A DNA stretch of 64,000 nt from Eutreptiella sp. 'Long Island Sound 2002'. Taxonomy: Eukaryota > Euglenozoa > Euglenophyceae > Eutreptiales > Eutreptiaceae. Positions 52,880 through 64,000 of this stretch are shown piece by piece. Position numbers and translations under genes: made by a program. The notes below the pieces were generated by a model, which saw nothing but the letters and a program-made list of their open reading frames with translations, searched no databases and was not told the origin of the DNA. Location of the stretch: NCBI GenBank assembly GCA_964036045.1, contig OZ038394.1, positions 2,715,899 to 2,779,898 on the forward strand, read 5' to 3'. The number at the start of each line of letters is the position of its first letter. The stretch's first letter is position 1.

Positions 52880-55800
52880 GGGGGTCTCCCAAGGGATTGG
52901 TACACAACCTGCTACTGCAGTTTTTCACCCTGGGCAGCTCAAAAATCGAAGTTTTCGAAACTTGTTTTTTTGATATTGTCACCACTTAAAATGACCATCC
53001 AAGGTATGTAAAGCATTTTTTAGGCCCTATTTATGTAGTTTTTACCCTATTTGGGGTGTGTGTGGCTTGGGGTAGATTCTCTGCGAGGTGGACTTGCCGA
53101 AGGCAATAGAATTTTAGATGTTTTGTATTTTTTTTTAGAGGTTCTATTATTTTTTAGCGCATCTACAAAAAATATTTTCGCATCTAAAAAAAATATCATC
53201 TCCTACATCACCCCTGCCTTCTCGGGGTCCCCATATTGGGGAGAGTTCAATGTGGGGGATGGAAAATGGGTAAAAATGGTTGACATTGGGCAACAAAGGG
53301 TGACCATTCAAATGTGCCATATCCCAAATGCATAGGAAGCTAAAAAAAGCCCAGTATGGAACCAAAAACTTGTCAAAAGGGGCCAAAAGTAGGGTCTGAG
53401 TATTGGCCGGCATTCAAAACTTCGCACTGCGTGCATGGCATTCCCTTTGGCCAAACATTGGTTATAAAACCAAGATTGGTTCCACCAGCTCAGTGACCCT
53501 AACCCTAACCATACGTGTTGTCAAACAACAATAACGCCCATAGTATCGCAAAGTATGGGGTTCTAGGACGGCTAGACGTCCAAATAGTTGCACTGCGCGC
53601 GCACTGCGCTTAGTGCACCCTGAAGGGTCACCGGTGGGGCACGGGTCAAAAAAAATGCCCGGCGCGCTAACGCTCCCCCCTGGGCATGTCAACTTTCTCA
53701 AGCCTCGGTTGAATGAGGCATGTGGCTGAAAGAATGCAGCCATTGTGTCAGCATTCTGCCAGCCTGTGCGCAACCCACACCATTGGACACTCACCAACAA
53801 ACACATGCAAATCTCAACGCAATGAACGCAAATGGAGATGTGAGACCAGTGCAATGCAACGTGCTGACTGTTCAGGGGCATAGGACATGGCCTTGGGCAA
53901 TGGTCAACTTTAAAACACTGCGGACGGGTCAAGTGCTGGAATCCCCACACCAACTCGTCACACCCTGCCTCCCGGTTTGCGGTGCCTGCCTCCCCTTCAC
54001 AGAACACCTTGCACATCATGAAAAAAAAAAAGCACCCATTGTGAGCGTGCACGGCATGTGCCCACCTTCTGAAACGATTGTCCCTGTGACAGGGGAGATC
54101 GTGGACGTGAATGTCATCAGTTGTGCAGATAAGAGCCTCTGGCAGACTCCCCCTGCCGCACAGGGCCATTGACCATCCGTGGCAAAACGAAACGGGGCGC
54201 ATCATGGCCTGCATGAGGACCACCAGCAGCAACAGCTACAGAGGTGCACCGTTTCAAAGCAACGGGCTGCAGCCACAGATCCTGAAGCAATGAAGACAGC
54301 CACCCAAATCTCTTGCGGGTGCCCAGGAGGTGGGTTTCCTTCAGGACGTTGGGGGCGTTTCTGCACAGCGCCGCACAGTGCGGGCACAGAGCACTCTCAG
54401 CGTCCAAAAGAAAGTTAGGTTTCCCATGATCACCCCGAAAACCACCCACCACTGGGAAGCATGTGTCCACAGGGCAAAAACAGCAAATTTAGACACTGTC
54501 ATTAAAAAATCAGTCGAATCAGAGCACTTTTACTTGTCAAATAAGAGGCACGGTGGACAAGAGGAAGACACAGGGCCTTCATCACTGCAAGACCTACAGC
54601 AGACATGAGGCTGAAAGGCCACGGTGCCTAAAAGCAGCAGCAAGTCAGATGAGGCGAAGCAAACAGTGCAGTCTGTTGCCGCATGCACATTATGCACTGG
54701 AGGGCTCGCCAGGCTCACCTTGGGGGCACTGTGTGCAGTCTCAGAAGCCAAGAGCTAAAATCTAAGAGACCTGCTTTCCCTGGGGAAAAGGGGCCGGAGT
54801 GGGCAAACCTATGCTCTGCCCACTTTTCATGCAAACAAAAAAGTCTCAAACTGGTTGCCGACTTGCCGTGTTTGAGACTGTGCACTCCCGTGCATTACCT
54901 CTTGCCTTCTCTATCTTTCGCTATCTCTCTCTGTCCGCCACTTATGCAGAGGTAGAACTGAATGAATGCTGCTGCCCTACAGATAGACAATCCTCCTCCG
55001 CCAGAGCATGCTAACAGCCATGCAGTTGGGCCAAACTGCACTGTGTCTGCGCAACGCGCATATTTGCTGCTGTCACTAATATTTCCATGGCTTACAAACC
55101 ATGACTAACAGATCTGAACACTTGATTCAGGTTGACTCAGTGCTTCAACTCGGAACATCAATTGTAAAACACGACTGGTGTGGGCATGCAATCTGCAGAT
55201 TTGTGAGGCATGCACACCCAATCAGTCAAATAGGCATGTGGAGAGGGCAGACATTTCAGCCAGTGGAGGCCCGAGCCATAATTTCAAACCTACCAAAACC
55301 ATTTTTAAGCAGCCGAATCCACCCAAAATTTGTTCCCGGCGAAACTGGAAACATTTTTGCGTGTTGTGCTGAGCACGCGTGTCGCCAAAATCAGTTCCAG
55401 CCAGCTGGCCAGCCAAGGGCCATTTTGGCACCATTAGGGTGTATCGCGGGGAACACCAGCTTGAGCCACAACTTCAAACCTCGTGAAAGTTCAACTGCCC
55501 CATTTCCTGAACCCCCTAGCCGTGGTTAGCAACTTTGTATGGTGGATGTGTGTTCGAGAGGCCGACATGGCATGAACCTACTGAGACATTGCACACGCCA
55601 GAATACTTCCAACCAAATGGCATCTGACAAAATGGCGTTGTATAGGGTTGCAACTGCGTTCCGGTGCTCCACTCTCGCTGAAAAGCAGGCTCGGCCCACA
55701 ATCAAACACGGCTGCCAAGGACCATACGGTCTTTGTCACGAACACACATAAAGGGCGCCCGTACAACCAGCAAGGCGTCAAAGGCGCCGTCCCTCCAAGA

Positions 55801-56808
55801 CACAGCTCAGACGAAGGGCCACATTCAAACTCCCCAGAGGACCCCGCCCCCTCCCTGTCGAAGGTGGGCCAAGGCCTCAATGAATATTTTGCGCATGCAG
55901 CTTTCTGACAAAATTGGATCTGGTGTCCAGCCACAAAAAGAGGAGCTGATGAACAGAATGGCCATCAACAAAGCCACGAAAGACCCTCCCAGGCAAATCA
56001 TTCACTGCAATCTGCCACTAAAATGTGCAGTTCAACCCCCGCCCCAAAGAAAAATGCACCACTACCTTTGGTACCAAAGCAAAGTTACGTCCCAAATCAA
56101 AGCGGTCCGGAAACCCACTGTACCTGTGGACAAGGGGATCTGTTGGCCATCACTCGACGATGGTCATCAGAATCACGCCGGCATTCCCCACAATACAACT
56201 GGTCTCAAAGAAGATGTGAAGCAATCGTGGCACAGCTTGGCCACAACATGGCGGCAGGAACCGGTAGCACATCCCAACCAACCAACCGAAAGCGTCTGTT
56301 GGAGTTGGAAGGGGGGTGGGAGCATATGGTCTGTGCACCTCTTGGACAAGCCGTACCATGGGCAAGGGGAGGGCAGAATCCAAGACCACTGCTTTGCTCA
56401 CTGAAAGAACCAGCCACGATCCATCTGAACCCACCAATCGGCCATCTCCCACCAAAAGTTAGTCCATTGACACCTCACCACAGCAGTGACCACTCATCAA
56501 CACCAGGAGAGGACGCAAACCCACACAACGCTGCAGTCACATGCAGCAGGGAGCACGGGCTCACCAGCTCTCTGGGCCCATTTTCTTCTTACCCCCCCTC
56601 CATGTCTAAGGACCAGCAATGTTTTGCCGTGGGAACCAGGGGTCAGTTCTTGCGCACGGCCACGAGCAGCCCTGTACCGTGGGGGAAAAAATCTGGGGGA
56701 TCCGTGCTCTTTCCTTTCTTACAGTGAAACACATGGACAAATGAACACTGAAGGACTGAATCTCAGCTAACTGGGCTGCAGTGCGCCTGAAAATGAGTCT
56801 GGGAAGAT
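52880..56808. other. Host-like non-coding region, no supported gene
   Basis: Nearly 4 kb with only short ORFs lacking recognisable domains. Seen here: a two-copy 21-bp repeat CGCATCTA..AAATAT (53157-53196), two TAACCC units (about 53496-53510), and A-runs (54018, 53646). A 223-codon plus-strand frame (55733-56404) has no recognised motifs and may be chance or spliced exons. No splice-supported gene model could be drawn. Confidence 0.4.
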
Positions 56809-57033
56809 CTAACGTGCAACCGGTTCCGACGCGAAACCCTTCTTCCTGCGATGCACCATCCTGAATTCTTGTCTGTGCCGCCCTTTGGGGCCAACGTTGG
56901 TTGCTGCCTTGGGCTTGGGAGCTGGCTTAGGCTTCAGCTTAGGCTTGGGTTCTGGGACTGCAAAATGCCTGGGGACTGCATCCTCATCCATTGCTGCCCT
57001 GCATCCACCACAACCATGAAAAACCAAATTCTG
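56809..57033 (-). CDS. Possible terminal exon with Lys-Pro repeats
   Basis: On the minus strand a pyrimidine run ending TTCCCCACAG (about 57034) could be a 3' splice site. The frame after it reads through HFAVPEPKPKLKPKPAPKPK and a basic tail (RMVHRRKKGFASEP) to a stop at 56809. The composition suggests a nucleic-acid-binding or disordered C-terminus. No upstream exon was identified, so this is weak. Confidence 0.25.
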   Translation of the reverse strand, partial: QNLVFHGCGGCRAAMDEDAVPRHFAVPEPKPKLKPKPAPKPKAATNVGPKGRHRQEFRMVHRRKKGFASEPVAR

Positions 57034-57277
57034 TGGGGAAAAAAAAAAGCAGCGCTGGAAAAGTGCCGCAGGACCAGGGGGTAGTCCTTGCCCAAGGCGG
57101 TTCCTTGACATGGGGAGGGGGGGGTAACTTCAAAGCCATAACTGACCTCCCCTGTTCCCTTTGTGCAGGTACTACCGGACCCAGGCAAAACAACCGTCAG
57201 AGAGGGATCCTGTGCTCAGGGGAGGCCGAAGTGACGTGTGGCCCCCAGGCAGTCGGGTCTTAGGGCCAATGTCAGCT

Positions 57278-57752
57278 TTTCAAATGACCAGCATGATCCT
57301 GACCTCATGCCAGACTGACACAGCTCAATTGCGATACTGGCGGCTTCTCGGCAAACCTTCTGTTCTAGCAATCTTTCACCAGGTCTTGAGGGGGGAGGGG
57401 GTCCATTACAGCAACATTCGCTGCCAGACACATGAACACAAATAGAAGTGGATTGTAGTCTCAACCAGAACAGGGCCTCAAAAGGTCAGCTGTGGACCCA
57501 CCAGTTCCCGCCTTGGCACACCCTTCATCGCCTCATCAGTTCACCGCATGACGGTGTGCGCAATGTTCTGCTGCAGGAGTGCCGCACGTCCCTGTCCTCC
57601 CTGCGTGGGGTCGGTGCCCTTGGCTAAACCCTTTGTCCCTGGCCTCGCTGGTGTGGGTGGGACCGACCGGGACGGGGGGGGGGGATAAAGGCTAAAAGAG
57701 AATGGCCACGGTGTCAGGTTTTGAAAGAAGCAGCATGATCCTGGCCTCATGC
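57278..57752 (+). repeat. Two copies of a short dispersed repeat
   Basis: AGCATGATCCTGACCTCATG at about 57290 recurs as AGCATGATCCTGGCCTCATG at about 57730, with related context (TTTTCAAA / TTTTGAAA) just before each. Function unknown. Confidence 0.5.
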
Positions 57753-57984
57753 CAGAAAAAAGAGAAATGGGGGAGGGGGGTAGAGCGACATTTCAGACGG
57801 AAACGAAAGAAACACTTCCTTCCACCCCGAAGTTGAAGGTACGACCTGGTACGGGAAATGAGGGCACAATGAACAGGCTGATGGGAACGCAATCACAGTT
57901 CGAGGGTTGCTCTGTGCAACTGACCACCCGATGCATATCCGGTTGACCCCAGCAGTGTTGTGCAATGAGTGAATGATGACACGA

Positions 57985-58165
57985 CATTGCGCACACTCAA
58001 CATTGCACACTGAACAACGTACACAGCACACTGAAGAGTGCGCAATGCACTATGCACATTGCACACCGCACACTGCATACAGCAAACCGCGTACGGCCAA
58101 TGCAGGGGGTGCATGACACGAAGCACACATCACAAAGCACACTCATACAGTGCACACCATACACT
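57985..58165 (+). repeat. Degenerate GCACACTG/GCACATTG tandem repeat
   Basis: About 180 bases made of variants of an 8-13 base unit such as GCACACTG, GCACATTG and GCACACCG. It looks like an old simple-sequence array. Confidence 0.6.
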
Positions 58166-58649
58166 CCTTTCTGTCCAGGTGTGTTGCATACCCATCTATC
58201 CCAATTGACGTCAGCTCAACATCATCCGCGGTCTGCTTCAATGCCTGCTTCTGTTCATATGTGTGAGAGCCGCAGCCCTTCCGCAGAACTGCATTGGATG
58301 TGCGATGTGGCCTGCGGGTGATGCCTTTTAAGCTGCAGGCAAACCATGCGCCCCATCTCCAAGCTCTGCCGCTGAGCACAACTTGCCCAGTGACAACAGG
58401 ATCTGAGCTGATTGTCCAGCCCCGGTTGCATCAGCTTGGATCCCTCTATTTCGCCCCTTGACACTGCAGTGGTTGGCTTTCTGACCAGTGGTTCGCCCAG
58501 ACCTCAACGCCTTTTGGTCATTTATTGGTTCCCAGTCCCCAATTGGATAGGGGGAGCGTACCGGCTGTGGCCTCAGGGTAGTCCATAAAGAACTCAGTAT
58601 TTTGTGTTCTTTCTCAAGGACAGCCGAGCCCTGATAGACAGCCTGGAGC

Positions 58650-58785
58650 CAAATGGCGAGTGGGGTGGCAAACCGAAGGCGGTTGCAGGGTAACCGACAG
58701 CGGTGGGAGGATAAACGAAGGGGCTTGGAGGGAGACCGAAAGCGCTGGGGGGTGAACAACGGCCACTGGGGCTAACCAACAACCA
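58650..58785 (-). repeat. 21-bp minisatellite with heptapeptide coding frame
   Basis: Six or so diverged 21-bp units. On the minus strand they read as heptads such as PPSAFGL, PPSPFVY, PPTAVGY and PATAFGL within a short open frame (58782-58594). Whether it is translated is unknown. Confidence 0.55.
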
Positions 58786-60967
58786 ACCGACAACAGTTGA
58801 GCGTTCATCGATGGCCCGTGGGACGATGACTGACGGCGCTTCCAGTCAAATTCGCGGAATTCAGTGTTGGCACGGCTCTGCTGGTGCTGGCGTCAGGGAA
58901 ACCTGGTGTTTTGTGTGGGTGCTGTGCTGAATCCCACGAGTTAGGAGTCGAATATGTACGCAAATTGTGATATTTGAACTGTGATATATAGAAATATATA
59001 TAAGAGTCACGTGTGTAAAGGCTGCAAAGCATACTCACCCAGCGGAACACTTTGAAGGGGGTGGAGGGGCTGTAGACGGGTGGTCGTGCCCTCACGGACC
59101 TCCCAGGGCGTGACTTAGAATCCGGTTAAGATGATGGCATCACCCAGGTCCCCCAGTGGTACCTCCATGTCCCGCAATTCTTTGGGGACCTCCACCATAG
59201 CTGCTTCCTCCATCTTGGGACGTTTGGGTGGTGGTAACACCTCCGCTGCTCTTCGGTGCGGGTGTTTGTGTGCCATGAGGCGGCGAAGGTGCTCCAACTG
59301 CTCAACAAACTGGGTCTATACCCTCCAGGGGCTCCCGCCGCGCGTACCACCACACAACATCATGCGTGACCCGCGTGATCGCAGGTTCCTGAGGAGTTCC
59401 GGCTGCTGCAGGCCTTCAGGGTCAGTGAGGGTGAAGGGTAAGGACAGCGGGTTTGGGGAATTGGGACTTGGGAGGGGGTCCAGTCCACTGGGCACCCGCT
59501 CCCCAGCCACGCCTCTCGAAAAATTACGGCACACAATGAAGCCACGCAACTGCGGAGGAACGATGGACGGTCGACAAGTTGTCGGCGGCCCCTGCAGCGC
59601 AGCCCTATCTTTCACTCTTTTTTGTACGCTGATTGTCCAACGCGAGCGGCCCATCTTGTGCACCGTACCGCGGGATCCGGACACACCCCAAACAACACAG
59701 CGGCGCGGCATGGCCGTCGGCATTCGACCGTACACCCGCAGTTGAAAAAGGTTGAGCTGCCATTCCCCCCTACCACACCACCAGACATGACTGAGGCTGG
59801 GCACCTGGAAAAGGAAAGGGGAGTCCACTACTGATTGGCATGGAATTAGCCCCCCACCACAAGGCGGCAAAGTTATCTCACCCCCCCTATGGACTCCATC
59901 CAGAATACAAAAAAAAAAGCAGGGAGACAGCGAATGACACTTTCTGGTATTTGAGCGACTCCGTAAATTGACTGGGGGCCATAGGCGGGGGGGGGGGGGG
60001 GGGCTCAGCGGAAAAAACAGATTATGTGAAAGAAAACACTTCTCGGGCCATTTGTGGTGCAGAGCCGGGTGGTGGTGGAGGGTGGGGGGAGGGGGGGTTG
60101 GACCAGACCGGGTATGAGTGTGTAACCATCTTCCACGAGTTACGCAACAAAAGTGTTTGGGATACAGATGGGATGCCCAAAAATGCACCAGGAGATACAC
60201 TTAGGCTGCTCGCTGCTTCCATTCGATGAAGCACATCTTCTGCAGCCTGTTACACTTCGGCGCAGAGCCGCACCTCCGGATGTGCCATGATTGATACCGA
60301 ATCCCATTGCCGATGCCACCCTCCACAATCCGGCCCATCGCTTTGCCCCCTTGGCTTCATCTGTTGCCACAGCCCTCAACACGGCCTGCGCCCATTGCTT
60401 GCGCAGGTACTCCCGCCCACGGATGTACAAAAAGGTTGGGATTCACAAATCAGAAAGCTGGGATTCAAAAGACCCACGGAATCTTTTGTTGAGGAGACAC
60501 CAAGCTGCCCCAGCGCCTCTTGATGCTGCTTGTCCTGTCGGACACGAATCTCCCACAGGCTGGCTGGGACCGCCAGGTATATCTGCACAGGCAGTACATG
60601 AAACAACGCCCCACGTCGCCCGGTTTCGTACTGCTCGCCAAGCCGGTACCCCCGGTTCGTTCATTAGCCATAGGCGTCGCATGCTAACATTCCGGTCGAA
60701 ACCTACTGGAAATGGTACCTCTATTGTAGTACCAGCGCCTTGCGGCACTTCTCCTCACTAGCCCTGCCTGACATGGGGAGCGCCGGAGACACTAACGTGA
60801 GCTCAATTCAATCATTAGCACTAGGGTTATAGTACCATGGCTACACCGTGGGTTTGGGCTCCTGCTGCCCCCACCCTGTGCCTCGTGGACGGGGCAGGCT
60901 CGTGAACACAAAGCGCCCGGCGCGACAGATCAAGTCAAGAGCAGCCCGGCAACACCGCGCCGCGCGC
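58786..60967. other. Non-coding region with homopolymer tracts
   Basis: About 2.2 kb without a supported gene. The 294-codon minus frame (60200-59316) is low-complexity Pro/Ser/Arg text over G-rich plus-strand DNA. Long G run at about 59985-60003. Confidence 0.4.
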
Positions 60968-61849
60968 TCACAGACTCCCCCCCGCGTAGCCCACCAGCCC
61001 CAAGACCTCGTACAGCACCGTCCGGAAGAGCGGCATCGAGCACAGCAGGACCGTGTAGAGCCCCACGAACGCGAACCCGATGGCCCCGAAGGGCTGCGAC
61101 TCCGGCTCCTCGAGCCCCAGCATCCCCGTCCCAATGCCCCCGGCGCAGCACCCGACGGCGAGCCCGCGGAACAGGGGGCTCCACTGCCGCGTGGCGTCGA
61201 GCACCGAGCGCCCGAACATCGACCCCGAGATCGCGCTGAGGGACGCCACGGCGGCGGTGACCTCAGGGTTGCCGTCCGGCGTGAGCAGCTTGAGGCTCTC
61301 CAGGGCCAGCGGCGTCATGGCCATGTGGGGCACGAGGGAGAAGGCGAGGGGCGGCGCGAACGCGAGCACGCGGCAGCCGAGGGCGACGAGGAGGAGGGAC
61401 CCGCCGGCCGCGAGCAGCGGGATGCTGGCGAGCGGCGTGAACTGCGTGACGAGGAGGTCGCGCTGTAGGAACATGCCGAAGCCCATGGAGACGACCGCGG
61501 GCATGAGCAGGGCCGTCAGGGCGTCGCCCACGCCCAGGGGCCAGTGGGGCGCGCCTGCCTTGTACAGGTCCGTGGCCTCCAGGAAGGTGATGCCCAGCGC
61601 GTGCGCGACGCCCTTCAGCGCCACGAAGACCGCCAGCAGCGTGAAGACGGTGGGCTGGATCCACTTCGCCAGGAACGGGGACTTCGCGCGTGTGCGCGCC
61701 TGCAGGTGCAGACTGAGGCAGTAGGCGGCGAAGGTGGTGAAGAGGAAAAGCACGGAGACAACGTAGGGCACTGGGAGCCACGCCGGGCGCCAGCAGAGGA
61801 GGGCACTGCATACGGCCACACTGCCGAGCTGCAGGTACAGTGTGTCCAC
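60968..61849 (-). CDS. LrgB/PLGG1-like transporter, terminal exon
   Basis: 293 codons ending in TGA, after a 3' splice site CTCTTGCAG (intron end at 61850). Hydrophobic throughout with about eight to nine membrane segments (VPYVVSVLFLFTTFAAYCL, VFTLLAVFVALKGVAHAL, IPLLAAGGSLLLVALGC). The C-terminal region NPEVTAAVASLSAISGSMFG, LFRGLAVGCCAGGIGTG, EPESQPFGAIGFAFVGLY resembles the LrgB half of plastid glycolate/glycerate translocator PLGG1. The family's usual SHG(I/L)GT motif reads AGGIGT here. PLGG1 moves photorespiratory glycolate out of and glycerate into the plastid. N-terminal exons (transit peptide, LrgA-like half) should lie to the right but were not found. The open frame upstream of 61849 (to 61975) is taken as intron. 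Confidence 0.75.
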   Translation of the reverse strand: MDTLYLQLGSVAVCSALLCWRPAWLPVPYVVSVLFLFTTFAAYCLSLHLQARTRAKSPFLAKWIQPTVFTLLAVFVALKGVAHALGITFLEATDLYKAGAPHWPLGVGDALTALLMPAVVSMGFGMFLQRDLLVTQFTPLASIPLLAAGGSLLLVALGCRVLAFAPPLAFSLVPHMAMTPLALESLKLLTPDGNPEVTAAVASLSAISGSMFGRSVLDATRQWSPLFRGLAVGCCAGGIGTGMLGLEEPESQPFGAIGFAFVGLYTVLLCSMPLFRTVLYEVLGLVGYAGGSL

Positions 61850-63376
61850 CTGCAAGAGTGCATGAAGATGTGGCAGAATGTACCCATCAGCAAGCAAATA
61901 GACGAACTGTTGGACAAGGCCATTCAGCTCATGGAAATAGTATGTTGTTGACAAGAAACAAAGTGAAATGATCAATGTAAGCCAATCCAGGGTTCCTCAC
62001 CAACACACAACACAGACAAGAAAGCAGGACATTGCAAATCACGAGCCATCACCAGCTCTTTATTATGTCTGTACAAACAGTTGGCCGCATTGCATGAAAT
62101 TCATGCGGCAGACCTCTGCAGTCTCGCGCTGCCATTTCTTGCGCCACAGTAACAAACTGGCACAGCGTTGCCATTGTTACGCTGAACAGCAGTGTGGAAC
62201 ATGCTTTTTGCACATTGTTGTATGCTTCTTGTCTCTTCCGTCTGGTGAGCTTATCTTTCAACCTGAAGCGTTTCACATGGGGCGGCGGTAGGACCGGGGA
62301 GCGCAAAGACGCAGACTATGAGTGCTGGGTCATGGTATCTGCAAGACAATGAGGGTGCAGCACGCATGGAATGACTAACACTCTTTACTATGTGCCAAAG
62401 GCGCGGAGAAAAAAAAATTTCCAATCACTGAAAATTTCACAAAACCTGGGTTTTCAGCCGAATTAGAGGGCAAGGGGAAGGGGGAACACCCCCCCCCCCG
62501 TGCCGGAATGAAAATGAAAGCAAGGCAACCGCCGTCGGTCGACCATCAGCAGCGATGGGTAAAGCACCAACCGCCCTTGCGTGCTGACCAACCGACAGTG
62601 GTCAACGGCTGTCCGGCACAGAATGGCCAAGCGGCCTCCGGCAGAAAAAGTGCCTGCCTCAGGCTGAAGCATGGGCTCACATCCGGCGACCGCCTGCACC
62701 ACATCGCGGATGCTCTACCCCAGGGCTCCTTTTAAGGGGGGGGGGGGGGGTCCAGCCCCCTGTGTGACATTATGTCCACCCCCCACCCCCAGTGGTGCTG
62801 AGTTTTTGGTCTAAACTGATTGGCGCCAAAAGGAGCCACAGAATTTTTTTGGTTGGCTGCTGGCCCAGAAGAAAATTTGGCCCAGTCTTTTAAGGGGAGG
62901 GGGATGGATGGATGGATGGTTTGAGCATTGCGGGGGACGGCTCCCTGGGACCCAAGCATGAAGCTCTGGCTGCTCAACGTCCCCACCAGCAAGCGCTTAT
63001 CGTGTTCGGGGTGCTTATTGGCTTAGCTGACCCGCAGGATTTAGGCTTGTGAGATAGAGCACCAGGGAGAAGAATCACCCGGCGAGGGGGGGACGTAATG
63101 CACCCAGTAATGCACTCAGAGAAAAATGGGAAAACAAGAAAAATGGTGGAAAAGGGGTGAAAATGGGGGGAAATGGGGGGAAATGGGGGGAACAGGTTGA
63201 AACAGGGGGCCAGAAACAAGGAGGAGCGCATGCACCAACACCATGTTACATTTACAACCTTCGATCTATAAGTCGGTGCAAAATAAACTTTTGCAGACTG
63301 CCATTGTAATGCAGCATCAGTGCTGCACGGTGAGTCTCACACTTCATCCGGCGCTGCCGCTCATCCCTGACCCACT
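61850..63376. other. Intron and intergenic-type sequence right of the LrgB exon
   Basis: Begins with the intron before the terminal exon; no further exon was recognised. Contains G and C runs (62491-62500, 62738-62750), an ATGG tetranucleotide run (62905-62921) and AAATGGGGGG repeats (63150-63195). Confidence 0.4.
63150..63195 (+). repeat. AAATGGGGGG decamer array
   Basis: Three to four units of AAATGGGGGG or close variants. The reverse complement of the same theme occurs at 63850-63895. Confidence 0.8.
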
Positions 63377-63691
63377 TCAAGGACGAGAAGTAATGCTCCT
63401 GTTTGATGTGATGTGGCCGCACCCGGCTTCCTCAAAATATTTCCTTGCCTCCGGCTGCTTCTTGACCGGGATGCAACGAATGGCCTGGTCCAAGCGCATG
63501 TAATCCCCAAAGCGATGGCCGACTCCAGATTCAACCAAAAGCCCAATAGATGTGGGCGTGATCTTCATGTATCCCATATGGGCCACCTGCTTGGAAAGCC
63601 ATCCAGCAGAGACCCAATCGCGCTGCTTGTCCCGGATGAACTTGATGGGGACGTATGCAACGCCCTCAAAAACATGCACGTCCTCCATGGT
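63377..63691 (-). CDS. Unrecognised small protein or exon
   Basis: ATG at 63691 in a strong context (ACCATGG) opens about 104 codons: MEDVHVFEGVAYVPIKFIRD, then KQRDWVSAGWLSKQ, YMKITPTSIGLLVESGVGHRFGDYMRLDQAIRCIP and KYFEEAGCGHIT. The composition is that of a folded soluble domain, unlike the low-complexity ORFs around it. The family is not recognised. The last residues may be intron read-through. Just before the ATG on the minus strand is an eight-T run followed by CG. G/A-rich low-complexity tracts lie on both sides in opposite orientation. Confidence 0.5.
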   Translation of the reverse strand, partial: TMEDVHVFEGVAYVPIKFIRDKQRDWVSAGWLSKQVAHMGYMKITPTSIGLLVESGVGHRFGDYMRLDQAIRCIPVKKQPEARKYFEEAGCGHITSNRSITSRP

Positions 63692-63849
63692 ATTGGGGAC
63701 GAAAAAAAACAAAGGAAAAACTGGACAAGGAGAAGACCAAGGGGGCACACTAACCCAGGTATAATGCTTGCACCTACAGCAACAACAAAAGCACTAGCAT
63801 TGGAGCTTTGACATTCAAGTCTCCTCCATTTTGCAACAAAATATGAAGA

Positions 63850-63895
63850 AATTCTCCCATTTTCCCCCATTTCCCCCCATTTTCCCCCATTTTTC
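63850..63895 (-). repeat. CCCCCATTT array, inverted relative to 63150
   Basis: CCCCCATTTT units that can pair with 63150-63195; a C run follows at 63919-63936. Confidence 0.8.
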
Positions 63896-64000
63896 CTCTA
63901 CTACATTACTCATTGGATGACCCCCCCCCCCCCCCGTGACCAACCAAAAAGTGCATTTTCAGAGCTTTCACATGCAGGTTTCCCCCATTTTTCCACGAAG

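Noticed and set aside
52880-52985. Minus-strand ORF (from 52985) reading through the SL into the LINE V 5' UTR
   Set aside because: It crosses the insertion joint and has no relation to ORF1; chance frame.
53495-53512. CCCTAACCCTAACC, telomere-like
   Set aside because: Only two units, inside other sequence; not a telomere array and too short to call interstitial telomeric DNA.
55733-56404. 223-codon plus-strand ORF in host-like DNA
   Set aside because: No recognisable motif, overlaps another open frame of equal length, and no splice or start support.
59316-60200. 294-codon minus-strand ORF
   Set aside because: Low-complexity Pro/Arg/Ser/Leu text over G-rich tracts and a G homopolymer; no motif.
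61850-61975. N-terminal part of the 335-codon LrgB ORF (from 61975)
   Set aside because: A splice acceptor CTCTTGCAG lies at 61850, and the text before it is unlike the family; judged to be intron.
1-64000. Bacterial features: operons, ribosome-binding sites, CRISPR arrays
   Set aside because: Introns, LTR elements and an SL show a eukaryotic nucleus; no spacer-repeat array was seen.

Overview
This window is nuclear DNA from a photosynthetic eukaryote, most likely the euglenid Euglena gracilis or a close relative. The main reason is a 26-base motif found perfectly twice (47168-47193 on +, 52854-52879 on -). It begins ACTTTCTGAG and ends with eight Ts followed by CG, which is the Euglena spliced leader (SL) as I remember it. 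An LrgB-type plastid glycolate/glycerate transporter exon (60968-61849) fits a plastid-bearing host. No tool was run; everything here comes from reading the sequence.

About 53 kb on the left is a stack of nested retroelements. The bottom layer is a non-LTR element (LINE V, - strand, 45516-52879) that starts exactly at an SL sequence. It was hit by two elements. One is a small non-autonomous element with LTR-like repeats (element VI, 46859-49938, target duplication GAACT). The other is a Ty3-type chromovirus (element I, + strand, 3' LTR ending at 45515). Element I's 3' LTR was split by a second Ty3-type family (element III, - strand, 15476-43539, target duplication TGGGG). Element III's integrase zinc finger was then split by a 17.1-kb Ty3-type element with 2946-bp LTRs (element II, - strand, 19385-36477). 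Further left, element I's pol is cut by a GC-rich sequence ending in a TTAC microsatellite (insertion IV, about 7797-12510). IV is in turn cut by a relative of element II (element 0, - strand, 1-7796), whose 3' part lies outside the window.

Elements II and III each read Gag, then a single in-frame UAG, then Pol (protease, an extra adenine-methyltransferase-like segment, reverse transcriptase, RNase H, HHCC/DDE integrase, chromodomain). Both therefore probably make Gag-Pol by stop-codon readthrough. Element III's Gag starts inside its LTR and reads across a tRNA-iMet-type primer-binding site. Elements I, III, IV, V and 0 carry breaks; II is near complete with one frameshift in gag.

From about 52.9 to 64 kb the sequence is host-like. 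It is largely non-coding with low-complexity and short tandem repeats. It holds the terminal exon of an LrgB/PLGG1-like gene, one unrecognised small ORF near 63.4-63.7 kb and one possible exon near 56.8-57.0 kb.
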